NCBI RefSeq assembly: GCF_017377855.1
Contig: NZ_JAFREP010000024.1
Location: 121,201 to 185,200 of the forward strand
DNA: 64,000 bases
Direction: 5' to 3'
From: Acanthopleuribacter pedis
GTDB taxonomy: Bacteria; Acidobacteriota; Holophagae; Acanthopleuribacterales; Acanthopleuribacteraceae
Shown: one piece after another, positions 44,443-54,367 of the stretch
Layout of the letters: each line of letters starts with the position of its first letter
Position numbering within the stretch: position 1 is the first letter of the stretch
Made by a program: the position numbers and the translations under genes
Notes under the pieces: model-generated
The model's input: only the letters and a program-made list of their open reading frames with translations
Told to the model about the DNA's origin: nothing
Database searches by the model: none

Positions 44443-45453
44443 TTACGGCTCATAAGCAATAACGGAACGGCGTGGTTGCAGGATCCAAGATTTCAAAATG
44501 CCTTGGTTTGCGTGGTAGGTCACCGCCAGAATTTGGCCGCGGTTGTTGATATCGACCACATAGAAGCTGGTTACGTCACTGGGCATGTTGGTGACCAGGT
44601 CGGCCAGGTACTGCCCACGACCGCGACCGTACTGGTAAAAGAAGGGCTCGGTATCGCCGGATTGGCCGACGGTCCCCACAACCTGGCGAAGGTTGTTGAT
44701 GGCAACGGCCCGTGGACGACCACCGGCGGGGACCAGCATGAATTCTTGTGTTCCGGTTTCCGCCTCGATGGTGTAAATCACGGATTGGTTGCCGGCGACG
44801 ATGTCGCCGCGGTCGTTAATGCCGTAGGCCTCCGCGCGCCGCCAGGGGCCGGGCGAGATATTCAATTCGGTCATGCCGCTGGTGCCGTTCCATACGAAGG
44901 CATAGAAACGTCCGTCGCTCTTTTTCGAGGAACCGACAACCTGACCGTTGTTGTTCAAACCAAGGACGTCGGTTTCGTTGCCGCCGAGGTCACCCAGCTC
45001 GACCCACTCTTCGGCCTTAAAGGATTTCATGAAGTAACCTTTGCTCCGGCTGCCATTGTAGTTACCGGCGATTTGACCCTTGTCGTTAATAAACAGGTCG
45101 TCGCTACCGCCCGGCGTTTGCAGGTCGTACGCGGTGCCGTTGATGGAAATCCAGTTGGGATAACTGCCGCCGACCGCGTAGCCGGAATTGTTGATATCCG
45201 CGGGGTACAGGAGGTCCTCGTCCAAGAACCTCATCTCTTCATAGGGTTGAATGACAAAAAGGCGGCGCTCCCAGGAACCATAACGGCCCAAAACGTGGCC
45301 GTAATCGCTAAGGGCGTGGACACTAACCGATTCGTTGACGTCGGGTCCGTTAATTTGGATCATGCGAAAGCTGGGCGACAGGTCGCTCTGAGCCAAAGCA
45401 GCACTCGCGGCAAAAACAAAAGCGATCAGACTAAGCAGAACATTCCGTAACAT
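44443..45453 (-). CDS. Secreted HAF-repeat-like (DUF3466-type) protein
   Basis: 336 residues from ATG 45453. Signal peptide LRNVLLSLIAFVFAASAALAQ. The mature part is made of repeats of the form INN.G..VG.....: INNSGYAVGG, INDKGQIAGN, LNNNGQVVGSS, INDRGDIVAGN, INNLRQVVGT, INNRGQILAV, spaced about 45-50 residues. These resemble HAF/extracellular probable repeats that fold as a beta-propeller. Exported; function unknown. Stands alone between its terminator and the exopolysaccharide locus. Confidence 0.8.
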   Translation of the reverse strand: MLRNVLLSLIAFVFAASAALAQSDLSPSFRMIQINGPDVNESVSVHALSDYGHVLGRYGSWERRLFVIQPYEEMRFLDEDLLYPADINNSGYAVGGSYPNWISINGTAYDLQTPGGSDDLFINDKGQIAGNYNGSRSKGYFMKSFKAEEWVELGDLGGNETDVLGLNNNGQVVGSSKKSDGRFYAFVWNGTSGMTELNISPGPWRRAEAYGINDRGDIVAGNQSVIYTIEAETGTQEFMLVPAGGRPRAVAINNLRQVVGTVGQSGDTEPFFYQYGRGRGQYLADLVTNMPSDVTSFYVVDINNRGQILAVTYHANQGILKSWILQPRRSVIAYEP

Positions 45454-45831
45454 AGAAGGGGTCACCTCGAAAGAAATTAAGGCCAACAGCAGATATTAAT
45501 AATAGTTTCACTGCAAGCCACGAAAGTCAGTGTACAAAAATTACGCTCGACCGGAGTAAAAAGTTTCCTTCCGAAAAATGCGGAATCCTCTCCTCCCCAA
45601 CCAACAACGCACTGCAAACTGTTTAATTCGCAAGCTTTAACCATCAAAAAGAACAAACGAAGGAAGCACAACACACCGATTTCACGTCACCTATCGCCGC
45701 GCCACGCACAACAAATGAAGCTGACGCGACAGGTTCAGCGGCTGTCATAGGAGGAAGGTGGCATCTTCTGAATATTGGGGACACCGAAAAGGCGCGATTT
45801 GGCGAATGAATCGAAAAGCGGTCCGATGGGG
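45454..45831. other. Intergenic region
   Basis: Moderately AT-rich (45480-45670). Probably the promoter region of the HAF-type gene and the transcript end of the exopolysaccharide operon; no convincing gene or strong hairpin. Confidence 0.4.
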
Positions 45832-48228
45832 TTATTCGCCGGCTTCCCAAATCCACACGTTTAGGGTGATCGGGCCAAGCGGCGATTCGTAGCCGTCACC
45901 AAAATCGGGCACCTCAAAATCGACGATGCGCACATCGCGTTCGGTTTCGTTGTTGTCGGTCACGCGCGCGTAGCTCAGTTGGTAGTACTTGGCCGGGAAC
46001 TGCTTCTTTTTCCGGTTGGGGAAGCGCAGGCGAATCGGGATGGGTTCGTTGGTATCGAGGTTAAACACCACCATCGCGCCGCCGCCGTTTTTGTGTTTAA
46101 ACCCGTAGCTGGCGAGCAAGCGCCCGTTTTGAAACGCCTTTTTGGGCCAAAATACGCCCTGCCAATCGGGCAAACGCCCGCTGTGTTCGGTAACCATCAT
46201 GTTGCCGTCCAGGGCGGCGTTGAGCATTTCCAACATATAAAAGTTGGGACGGGCCTGGAGCGGTGGGCCGTAGTTGCGCACCACGCCCCACAACAACACT
46301 TCTTTTTCGTCGGGTCGGTCAAAACTGTACTGGCCGAGATTGTAAAAGCACTGATCGCGAATGCCCATTTCCGATAGGAAATGCATCATGTGGAAACCCA
46401 TGCCGATGGCCGAACCCGCGGAAGGAATAAAACGTTCCAACGCGCTTTGACTGATGTCGCCCTCGGTGGTATGCAAGTTGGTTTCGTAAATAGTGAGCGG
46501 AATCTTGTGATCCGACTGGGCCACCATGTCGTAATTTTGCTTCATCCACCCTTCGCTCATTTGCGTGCGGGTTTCCTGAAACAGGTCCCGGTAAAAGTGG
46601 GTGGCGGTACCGGGGTCGTCGAGGCTAAAGCGGGTGTACGGCGCCAGGGTAAAGGCGTCGTGGGCACGGCTCGCCGCGTGGATGCGTTGGTTGCGCTCGC
46701 CACCGATGGGTTGCCCGCCCAGGATCAGTTGGTATTTTTCTTTGCGGAAGGAGGTGCTGCGCCGCGCGGCGGTAAACAACTCATGACCCCAGCGCCCGTA
46801 AACGTCCGGTGCATCAATGGTGGCACCGCGAAAGGTTTCGTTCCAGGCTTCGTTGCCGAGTTCCAAATGAACTTTATTGAATTGACGGGTCCAAGCCTCG
46901 CGGTAACCTTGTTGCCGCCGCAAACGGCCGTAATGCGAATCGGTTGGGCCGGAAAGGTAGTCAATCAATCCCTGCATCTCGCGCGCGGAAAAGGTAACGG
47001 GCACAATGATCCAAGGCTCTGCGTCAACAAATCGGCACAGTTCCAAAAAGTGGTGGAGTGGATAGGTCACGGGATCGGTGTCACCGGACCAATAACTGTA
47101 ACCGGTGGTCTTGCGCGCAAAGGGATCGGCCAGCATGTTGTCGAGGCTGTCGCCCCAGTGCCCGACGTGGTAGCGAAGAATGCCGGGACGCAGCCGCTTC
47201 AGCGCCGAAACCACCTCGTCGCGAAATACGGTTGGGTTATTGGGAAGCGGGTCGTCCTCAAGAATCGAAACCGGGGGTTTGGTGCGCACAAGCTGCATGT
47301 CGTCGAACTGAACATTACCCCGCTCCAGTTCGAACACCAGTTCAATGCTGCCGGGACGCGAATCACGGGCGATTTGGAAATCAAAGGTTTGCTCCGACCA
47401 GGAATCGGTCAGGGTAATGGTTTTTTCCAACCACACCTGCTGTGGATCGGTAATGCGGCGGAACACCACCTTGAGCCGTGTTTCCGGGCTGTTCCGTTTG
47501 GCCCAAAAACTGAGCCGGTATTCCCCGCTTAAGCGCAAAAAGGGTTCGTGGCCCGCGCGTTTGGTGTCGGCATAGGCACGGAGAATCGCCCTATCGCCCG
47601 GCCGCGGCGCGGACAATTTCAACGATTGGGTACCGGGGCTGTCGGGACGGGTATCGGCAATCATGGTTGAAACGGTGGCGGCGCCTTCCGTTTCAATCCA
47701 CCATTGGCGATGCCCCTCGCCATCGTGCCTTTGCCGCAAGATCAAGGTATCGTTGGGCGAAAGTTCAAGCGGTTGATCCAGCATGAACCGCGCACCCCCA
47801 TCCTCTTTACCGGGGCTGGAACGCATAATGCGGCCGCTTTTGCCGCGGTGGGCACCGTTGATGATTTCGAAACGTTGCCCTTTCCAGAAGTCCTCGGGCC
47901 AACCGGAAGCCGGGCCACGTGTGACAAACTCACCACGCCCGCCGATTTCAACGCTGACCACGGTTTGAAACAGCCACCCCTCGAAACCCGGGTTAAGCGG
48001 AATGACGTTGTTGAGGATTTGCTGCGAGCCCCAATAACTCTGGCCGGTCATGTTAATGCCGAACCGTTTCACGTCGCCGCGCCGGACAGTTTGGGTTAGC
48101 GCGATTTCAATATGAGAACTGGGTACAAACTCATTTTTCTGTTTGGGTTTCGGCGCCGGTTCACCACAGGCCGCCAAACCCAACACCAATAAAACGCCAA
48201 CGACCCAACGAACATGAAACCAGGGCAA
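45832..48228 (-). CDS. Lipoprotein glycoside hydrolase (clan A-like) of the exopolysaccharide locus
   Basis: 798 residues. TTG start with AGGTGA upstream, 9 bases after the flippase stop. The N-terminus FHVRWVVGVLLVLGLAACGE is a lipoprotein signal (lipobox LAAC). Residues about 190-320 form a carbohydrate-binding-like beta sandwich (WIETEGAATVSTMI, YRLSFWAKRNS, QFDDMQLV). The following TIM-barrel-like part has LELGNEAWNE, with E460 as probable acid/base after N-E of clan A hydrolases, and LTIYETNLH with E582 as candidate nucleophile. This resembles GH39/GH51/GH79-like enzymes, here probably trimming or releasing the secreted polysaccharide at the outer membrane. Specificity cannot be told. 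Confidence 0.75.
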   Translation of the reverse strand: MPWFHVRWVVGVLLVLGLAACGEPAPKPKQKNEFVPSSHIEIALTQTVRRGDVKRFGINMTGQSYWGSQQILNNVIPLNPGFEGWLFQTVVSVEIGGRGEFVTRGPASGWPEDFWKGQRFEIINGAHRGKSGRIMRSSPGKEDGGARFMLDQPLELSPNDTLILRQRHDGEGHRQWWIETEGAATVSTMIADTRPDSPGTQSLKLSAPRPGDRAILRAYADTKRAGHEPFLRLSGEYRLSFWAKRNSPETRLKVVFRRITDPQQVWLEKTITLTDSWSEQTFDFQIARDSRPGSIELVFELERGNVQFDDMQLVRTKPPVSILEDDPLPNNPTVFRDEVVSALKRLRPGILRYHVGHWGDSLDNMLADPFARKTTGYSYWSGDTDPVTYPLHHFLELCRFVDAEPWIIVPVTFSAREMQGLIDYLSGPTDSHYGRLRRQQGYREAWTRQFNKVHLELGNEAWNETFRGATIDAPDVYGRWGHELFTAARRSTSFRKEKYQLILGGQPIGGERNQRIHAASRAHDAFTLAPYTRFSLDDPGTATHFYRDLFQETRTQMSEGWMKQNYDMVAQSDHKIPLTIYETNLHTTEGDISQSALERFIPSAGSAIGMGFHMMHFLSEMGIRDQCFYNLGQYSFDRPDEKEVLLWGVVRNYGPPLQARPNFYMLEMLNAALDGNMMVTEHSGRLPDWQGVFWPKKAFQNGRLLASYGFKHKNGGGAMVVFNLDTNEPIPIRLRFPNRKKKQFPAKYYQLSYARVTDNNETERDVRIVDFEVPDFGDGYESPLGPITLNVWIWEAGE

Positions 48229-48237
48229 TCACTCACC

Positions 48238-49911
48238 TCATCCGCGTGCCAACTTCTCTTTGACCACCGCAACGACTTTGCCAATGATGCCGCGCACCCG
48301 ATCCCGCTCGCCTTCTTGGAAGAAGTACCAACAGACGCCGAGGTTAAGCAGCACGTAGACGACCCCGACCACGATCAGAATGGCAAGCGTGGGCCAGCGA
48401 TCACCGTGGAACGGGGTAAAGATCGGCAGCGTCGCGAAATACAGCACGGCCCCCACCAAGTAGGGCGCCAAGCCTGGCCACACCACGTGAACCAAATAAC
48501 GAATCTGTGAAATGCCGAACTTTGCGTTAGCGTAATACATATAGATAAAGGAGGCAATGGTTTGCGCCACGCAAACCAAAATCGCCAGGTTCATGGTGTT
48601 TTGACGCTGGAGTTCGTCGTTGCCGGCCGATTCTTGGAAAAGGTACCAGCCCACCGGAATACAGGCGATTAAAACCGCCAAGTGAATCACCGGGAAATAA
48701 AACTCGCGCCAGGGTTTACCAATCCCTTTAAACATGGACGTGGCGGGCCCGGACAACGTGTGAAACTGCACGGGCAAGGTAAACATACTCATCATGATCG
48801 CGGCCAAGGTGAATTTGGGGTCAGGCCCAACCCAAGCCGAGATAATCGAAAACGAGAAACACGCCAAGAAACCCATGATCACGCCGGTGATCAAGCTGGT
48901 GTAACGACCGCTGTTTAGGTAAAGGTCGCTGAGGTCCTCAGCGGTCCCACCCTGCTCCAAGGCGGTCGCCGCCGGGAATAAGGCGTGGTTGACGGAACCC
49001 GGAATGGCGGTCGCCATGCGGGGGAACTTTTCGCCGAGATCAAACAGACCGACCATTTCAACGTTCATGACAAAACCGGCCAGCAAGCGGTGCACCGAAC
49101 CGACAAACATGGCCAACAGGCCGGTCGCCTGAACGACGCCGCCGAATTTAATGAAGTAATCGAAGCAGGTGCGGTCCACCAAAAAAGGCGACACCTTGAA
49201 ACCTGGCAAGGCGCGGTAGGTGAGAATCACATAGGCGATGGTGGAGAAGACGTAGCGGGCGGCAAAAGCGTAAAGCAAGGCGTAGATCCCATAATCAAAC
49301 CAAAGCAAACCAAGGATCAGCACCCATTCCAGCATAAACGAGGCAATGTAGACAAAACGTTCAGCCACAATACGTTGCAAACCGGTCAGCACGTACTGAA
49401 ACGCACCGAAGGTAAGGTCGAGCATAAACACGGCAACAGTGCCGTAGAGCAACACAAAAGCGGTGTCGTGCAAGTCCTCGGAGACTTTGAGTTTGAGAAC
49501 CAGCCAATCCAAAGAGAAATACAGGCCGATCAACACCACCACCGCGGCACTACAGGTAATGGCCAAACCCGTCGAAACCAGACGGTTAATGCGGTCAATG
49601 TTGCCTTGAGCGTAGTAGACACCGACAAATCGGATATAGGCGTTGGAGATGCCAAAGGCACCCATCCCGAAATAACCAATCAAGACAAAGCAGAAACCCC
49701 AGATCCCCCACATTTCCAAGGAGACATAAACCAACGCCATCGGCGGGATAAAAAGCCGGCTAAACAGGTACAATCCGTTGGCAAGCAGCGAGGCAAACAC
49801 GTTCATCGGCAAGGACGGTTGCCGACCGCCCCCCGGTTCCGGTTGTTCGCTGGGATCGGGATGGGGGATGTCGTCGGCGGCGAGGTGTTGCTCTTGCGAT
49901 TCGCTGCTCAT
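48238..49911 (-). CDS. Polysaccharide flippase (Wzx/MATE-like)
   Basis: 557 residues; about 14 hydrophobic segments from residue 36 on, in the arrangement of the MVF/polysaccharide transporter superfamily (PMNVFASLLANGLYLFSRL start, paired glycine-containing helices, a charged central loop). The first 35 residues are a polar Pro/Glu-rich cytoplasmic tail. It would flip lipid-linked glycan units to the periplasm. Stop and start codons are close to the neighbours (9 and 7 bases), so it is part of the operon with the hydrolase and the glycosyltransferase. Confidence 0.85.
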   Translation of the reverse strand: MSSESQEQHLAADDIPHPDPSEQPEPGGGRQPSLPMNVFASLLANGLYLFSRLFIPPMALVYVSLEMWGIWGFCFVLIGYFGMGAFGISNAYIRFVGVYYAQGNIDRINRLVSTGLAITCSAAVVVLIGLYFSLDWLVLKLKVSEDLHDTAFVLLYGTVAVFMLDLTFGAFQYVLTGLQRIVAERFVYIASFMLEWVLILGLLWFDYGIYALLYAFAARYVFSTIAYVILTYRALPGFKVSPFLVDRTCFDYFIKFGGVVQATGLLAMFVGSVHRLLAGFVMNVEMVGLFDLGEKFPRMATAIPGSVNHALFPAATALEQGGTAEDLSDLYLNSGRYTSLITGVIMGFLACFSFSIISAWVGPDPKFTLAAIMMSMFTLPVQFHTLSGPATSMFKGIGKPWREFYFPVIHLAVLIACIPVGWYLFQESAGNDELQRQNTMNLAILVCVAQTIASFIYMYYANAKFGISQIRYLVHVVWPGLAPYLVGAVLYFATLPIFTPFHGDRWPTLAILIVVGVVYVLLNLGVCWYFFQEGERDRVRGIIGKVVAVVKEKLARG

Positions 49912-49918
49912 GGCGGAC

Positions 49919-50890
49919 TCACTTGTATTCGATGATGCGACCGCCGCGGTTGCGCATGCGGTTCCAATGGAACTGAATTTGGCCGCAAACCACCGGGAAC
50001 CAAACCAGGTGTGCGTGCATGCCGTAAATCAAGGCGGTACCAAAGGGCAACTTGCGCCAACGGTTGCGGAACATGTTGCGTGCGACCATCAACCCGTAGC
50101 CGGCCAAAATAGGGAAAATCGCCCAAAAATGCAGGAAACCGATCAAGGTCAACCCCGCGCCGGTATAAACAAACGACTGGATCCAGTTGTAGCGACTTTC
50201 CCGTCCGAAGGTTTCGCCGTCGGTCAGTTGGGCCACCTCGGCACAGGCGTGCCCGGAACGGAAGTTACGGCGCCAGTAACCGGAGAATTGGCGGATGTTG
50301 AGGTCGTGACCGGTCATGGGCTCGGCAATGGTGAAAATGCGCCACTTGTTTTTGCGGATGCGGTGGCAGAGTTCGGGTTCCTCACCGGCAATGAGGTCCT
50401 CTTTGTAGCCGCCGGCCTCAATCAGCGCGTCGCGCCGCATCACGGTATCACCGCCACAGTATTGCGATTCCCCCTCGTGATGCAACCATTCCAAATCTAA
50501 AATCTTGTTGTAAACGGAATTTTCGGGATGGATTTCTTTGCGGAAACCACTCACCGCGGCCACATCCTCGTGTTCGGCAAGGAACGTGGTTGCCTTGGTG
50601 AGGAAGCCGGGATCCACAATGGTATCGCCGTCGAGAAAAAAGAGGAGCGGCGCCTTGGCCTCGTGACAACCCTTATTGCGACCTTTGGCGGCAGTCGGTT
50701 TATCGGTATCCAACTCAAACACACGCGCGCCGAGTTTTTCGGCATTCTCCTGACTCCCGTCGGTGGAGCCGCTGTCGACGTAAATAATCTCGTATTTTTC
50801 GGGGTCAAAATCCATTTCTTTCACGGAGGTAATGCAACGGGTTAACCGCTCACCTTCGTTTCGACCAATAATGACTACTGAAACAAGCAC
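49919..50890 (-). CDS. GT2 family glycosyltransferase, membrane-anchored
   Basis: 323 residues, GTG start after AGGTGA. GT-A fold: VSVVIIGRNEGERL, IIYVDSGSTDGS, LLFFLDGDTIV (DxD), GGDTVMRRDALIEAGGY and EEPELCHRIR. Two hydrophobic segments at about 240-275 and 285-305 should anchor the C-terminus in the inner membrane. Synthesises a glycosidic bond of the exported polysaccharide from an activated sugar; donor unknown. In one operon with the flippase. Confidence 0.9.
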   Translation of the reverse strand: MLVSVVIIGRNEGERLTRCITSVKEMDFDPEKYEIIYVDSGSTDGSQENAEKLGARVFELDTDKPTAAKGRNKGCHEAKAPLLFFLDGDTIVDPGFLTKATTFLAEHEDVAAVSGFRKEIHPENSVYNKILDLEWLHHEGESQYCGGDTVMRRDALIEAGGYKEDLIAGEEPELCHRIRKNKWRIFTIAEPMTGHDLNIRQFSGYWRRNFRSGHACAEVAQLTDGETFGRESRYNWIQSFVYTGAGLTLIGFLHFWAIFPILAGYGLMVARNMFRNRWRKLPFGTALIYGMHAHLVWFPVVCGQIQFHWNRMRNRGGRIIEYK

Positions 50891-50956
50891 AACACGTCAC
50901 CTCATTACGGACGGTTAAGGACTTTAGCGGGCCTAAACCATAGGCCGGGCAGGGAC

Positions 50957-53230
50957 TCAGTTCTTTGATTTTGGGCCGCCCTGAGCTTCCTCTCGGAAAT
51001 TCACGGGCCCCTTTTGCTTCTTGGAGAACAGCTTTTTAATATCGCCGCCGATATTAACGGCGTCAATCAAGGCGTCGACGATTTCCTTCACCAAGTGGAA
51101 CTTAACGCTACCACCCTCGTACTCGACGATGGCGCGTGAGATATAACCGCCGGGGAACAGCGGGAGATTGTTGGCAATAACGGCACATTTTTGCACACCC
51201 AAGCCGCGAAGGATACTCATTCCCTTCTTTAACTCGCCGGGATTGTTGTTGGGTGAAATCACCAGCACGACCACATCGGACATTTTGCAGAGCAACTCAG
51301 CCTCGGAATCTTTGAGCAGCGGGGGTGCATCGATCAGTACCAAGCTGTTGCGCTGCTTCAGCTCGTCTAGCAGCTTGCCCAGCATAATTTCATTACTGAC
51401 GGCTTCTTTGAGGTGCGGGGTTTCGAAATGAAAAAACTCGCAACCCTCGGGTGAAACACGCAGCGACAAGGGATAAAAGGAACGCAATTCCTGGCTAATG
51501 TCGGCATCGGCCTCGCGCAGGTTCCAGCCCTCGGTGCGTTGGATCAATTCCTCGCCACTGGAAGAGACCTCGACCATCGAACCGCGTCGGCCCATGTGCT
51601 CGAGGTGGGTCATGCAGTTGAGCACGAGGGAGGTCACGCCGCAGCCATGGCTTAAAGAAATCACGGTGATGATTTCGCGTTTATCCGCGTCGCTTTTGGG
51701 GGTGAAAATTTTGGGGAAGAAGCGGCGGAACTCATCGGCATGATATCGGTGGGGCGCGTTGCGCAGCAATTGACCCATATCGTCGATCTTGTCGACATGG
51801 GCCAAAACACCGGTGACGCCCGATCCAATGATTTGCCCGATATGGCGTGGATCGATAATGTTGGGCTTGAGGAAGTCCAGTGCAAATGCCAACATCAAAC
51901 CGCCACAAAAACTCAACCCGGCCACGGCAATGAGGAGAATGATCCGTTTGTCGCCCTGGGGACCGCCCGGCGGTCCGGCCCGCGAGTTAAGCCGAACCCG
52001 ACTGGGGGCATTGGATTCCAACGACAGGTCGTCAATACGCGACTCAACCACCTGAATCCGCTCTTCTAAGTTCGCCAGTTCAACTTTGGTTTTGGCGGCG
52101 CGCAGGAAATCCGTGGTCGTGTCGATTAAGAGTTGTTTCTCTGAAGCGATGCGGCCCTCTATCTCCCGTTCCGAGTTTCGGCTCGACATCAGCGCGGCCT
52201 CGGCTTGGGCCAGTTCCACCTGCTGGTCGATGGTCATGCGCCCGCCGTAAATCGCAATGGCTTCCTCACGCGAGGCGGCCTCGGCCTCGGCCAGCCGTTC
52301 GCGGGCCAGCTTAAGTCGTTCGACAATGCGGCGATACTCGGGATGGTCCTCGGTAAAGGTGGTCGTACCGGAGCGAACCTGTTCTTCCAACTCGCGAACG
52401 TTTTCGCGGAAACCGCTCAAGGTGGTATCGGAACGCACGTGTTGGGTCACCAGCGGTTCAATGCCCAGTTCTCGCTCTTTAGCAGAGGCAAAGGTAATCG
52501 CCTCGTATTCGTTTTCGGCATCAAGCCGGGTGATGTAAGCACCGTTCAGCGCTTCACGCAAAAAGGCGATATTGATATCGTGGGGGTTGGCTTCCTCGGC
52601 AAAGTTGTAGGTCCCCAGGTTGCGGGTATAACGCGCCAGCAATTCATAGGTTTCCTGGAGTTCCCGTTTGCGCAGGTCCAATTCTTTGCGCAGGAAGTCA
52701 ATCCGGTTGAGGTTCTGGCCGATCTCGCGCTCGCGGTTAAGCTCCAAATAGGCCTCGACCAGCGCGTTGGCAATATCTTCCAATCCATCGGGAACCTTGG
52801 ATTCGACCTGAATGGTCACGAGGTGGGAATCCCGCACCGGGGAGACCGCCAGCATTCCGCGTACCAAGGCGATCGATTTCTTAAGATCGCCGCCGGCGGG
52901 CGCGAGTTGCGCGTTGGGTTTCTCAACTTTTTCAACCGCCAAAGCCAGGGTTTCGTTGTTGAGGATGTAACTGAGTTGGGTGTTCACGTAATCGGTGTAG
53001 GCCACACGCGAGGCAAAACGCTGCTCTTCTTGGAACACCAGAATCCGCGACTGACTCTCGCCAATTTCGATCACGGCCTCGGACATGTAATTGGGTTTGA
53101 CTTTCAGCATGACACCCATGCCCAGCACCAAGGTGCCGGCCACCCCGCAAAGAAAGATCAAGCGCAGGTGACCCAACAGCGTGGCAATGGGGTGAATCGG
53201 TTTGAGCTGAAACCCCTGCTCATCGGCCAT
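50957..53230 (-). CDS. Wzc/GumC-like polysaccharide co-polymerase with degenerate kinase domain
   Basis: 757 residues. Wzz domain: HPIATLLGHLRLIFLCGVAGTLVLG (first membrane helix about 21-44), a long periplasmic coiled coil (about 150-420) and the second helix (about 436-458) preceded by RAGPPGGPQGDKR, the Pro-rich Wzz motif. A CpsD-like domain follows, but its P-loop reads SLSHGCGVTS (525-534): V532 stands where the catalytic Lys should be. The Walker B-like LVLIDAPPLL is kept. There is no tyrosine-rich tail. It probably controls chain length and docks to Wza without tyrosine kinase activity. Confidence 0.88.
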   Translation of the reverse strand: MADEQGFQLKPIHPIATLLGHLRLIFLCGVAGTLVLGMGVMLKVKPNYMSEAVIEIGESQSRILVFQEEQRFASRVAYTDYVNTQLSYILNNETLALAVEKVEKPNAQLAPAGGDLKKSIALVRGMLAVSPVRDSHLVTIQVESKVPDGLEDIANALVEAYLELNREREIGQNLNRIDFLRKELDLRKRELQETYELLARYTRNLGTYNFAEEANPHDINIAFLREALNGAYITRLDAENEYEAITFASAKERELGIEPLVTQHVRSDTTLSGFRENVRELEEQVRSGTTTFTEDHPEYRRIVERLKLARERLAEAEAASREEAIAIYGGRMTIDQQVELAQAEAALMSSRNSEREIEGRIASEKQLLIDTTTDFLRAAKTKVELANLEERIQVVESRIDDLSLESNAPSRVRLNSRAGPPGGPQGDKRIILLIAVAGLSFCGGLMLAFALDFLKPNIIDPRHIGQIIGSGVTGVLAHVDKIDDMGQLLRNAPHRYHADEFRRFFPKIFTPKSDADKREIITVISLSHGCGVTSLVLNCMTHLEHMGRRGSMVEVSSSGEELIQRTEGWNLREADADISQELRSFYPLSLRVSPEGCEFFHFETPHLKEAVSNEIMLGKLLDELKQRNSLVLIDAPPLLKDSEAELLCKMSDVVVLVISPNNNPGELKKGMSILRGLGVQKCAVIANNLPLFPGGYISRAIVEYEGGSVKFHLVKEIVDALIDAVNIGGDIKKLFSKKQKGPVNFREEAQGGPKSKN

Positions 53231-53275
53231 AATGCGCTCCCAAGGGAAAATCCCGACGCGGCAAACGGTGGTTCA

Positions 53276-54331
53276 TTATTGCGTCCCGCCGCCGGCGTCA
53301 CCGTCGGCCGGTGTGGTTGTGGTCGCGGTGTCGTCGCTGCTCAGCGCCTCGTTAATCACGAGTAAACTGGTGAAGGGCGTAATGCTGCGCATCAGGTACT
53401 CAAACCGCGCGATGTTTTTGGTGCGAACGTAGATGATGTCCCCGTCTTCGAGTACAAAATTTTTATCAATGTCGCCGCGGTAGAACCGTTTCAGGTTCAC
53501 CTTGGCCACCATCGGCCCGTCCTCATGTTGGCGAATGACGGCAATGTTGCGTTGCTTGCCGTCTCGTGACAAACCGCCCGCGCGCATCAGTGCGTCCAGC
53601 AAGGACATGTTGCTGGTTAAGCGGTAGGCACCCGGACTGTTCACCTGACCCATGACATAGACGTAGGGTTCGTGCGCATCGGGAATAAAAACAACGTCGT
53701 TGTTGGCCAAGGTCAGGTTGAGCGAAAGGTTACCGCCCAGGAGCAATTCGTTTAAATCGAGCCAAATAATTTTGTCTTTGCCGCGCATCACGGCACAGCG
53801 CTGCAAGCTGTTAATGCGTTCATTGGAGGGCATGGCCCCGGCCACGGCCAAGGCTTCCAACAAGGTCGGTCTGGCCGTAAAGGAAACAATCCCGGGGCTG
53901 TTCACCTGCCCCAACACAAACACGCGGTTGTTGTTGTAGGCCGCAACCCGTACATGCAGCAGCGGATCCGCGTAATTTTTACTCAGCGCCTCGCGTAAAT
54001 CGGCCTGAACCCGCGCGCGCGATTTGCCACTCACCTGCACATCACCCAATAAGGGGATGCTGATGTTCCCAAAGGGATCAACCACCTGAAGCCCGGATAA
54101 ACGTTCGTCGCCCCACATTTCAATGGACAATTCGTCACCGGGACCGATGAGGTAGTCGCTGGGGAGATCCTGTTCGAATGCTTCGATAAGGGAAGCCTCG
54201 GAATAGGTCACCTTGCCGGGTTTTTCCGCTTTCACAAAAACACCATTACCCGGTTTTTTGTCCTTAGCCCATAACGGACACCCGAGGAAAAACAGCAGGA
54301 ACAGACACGCTGATTTGGTCAAAAGATGCAT
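53276..54331 (-). CDS. Polysaccharide export outer-membrane protein (Wza-like)
   Basis: 351 residues from ATG 54331. Signal peptide (LLTKSACLFLLFFLGCPLWA; a cysteine in it may act as a weak lipobox). Poly_export domain: DYLIGPGDELSIEMWGDERL...VDPFGNISIPLLGDVQVSGKS, then two SLBB domains (VFVLGQVNSPGIVSF; VYVMGQVNSPGAYRL) and GDIIYVRTKN. The C-terminus is Asp/Thr-rich. It forms the exit channel paired with the Wzc-like protein encoded 45 bases downstream. Confidence 0.93.
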   Translation of the reverse strand: MHLLTKSACLFLLFFLGCPLWAKDKKPGNGVFVKAEKPGKVTYSEASLIEAFEQDLPSDYLIGPGDELSIEMWGDERLSGLQVVDPFGNISIPLLGDVQVSGKSRARVQADLREALSKNYADPLLHVRVAAYNNNRVFVLGQVNSPGIVSFTARPTLLEALAVAGAMPSNERINSLQRCAVMRGKDKIIWLDLNELLLGGNLSLNLTLANNDVVFIPDAHEPYVYVMGQVNSPGAYRLTSNMSLLDALMRAGGLSRDGKQRNIAVIRQHEDGPMVAKVNLKRFYRGDIDKNFVLEDGDIIYVRTKNIARFEYLMRSITPFTSLLVINEALSSDDTATTTTPADGDAGGGTQ

Positions 54332-54367
54332 CGACAAGCCCTCTTCGGCCCACACAAAAGCGCCTGG

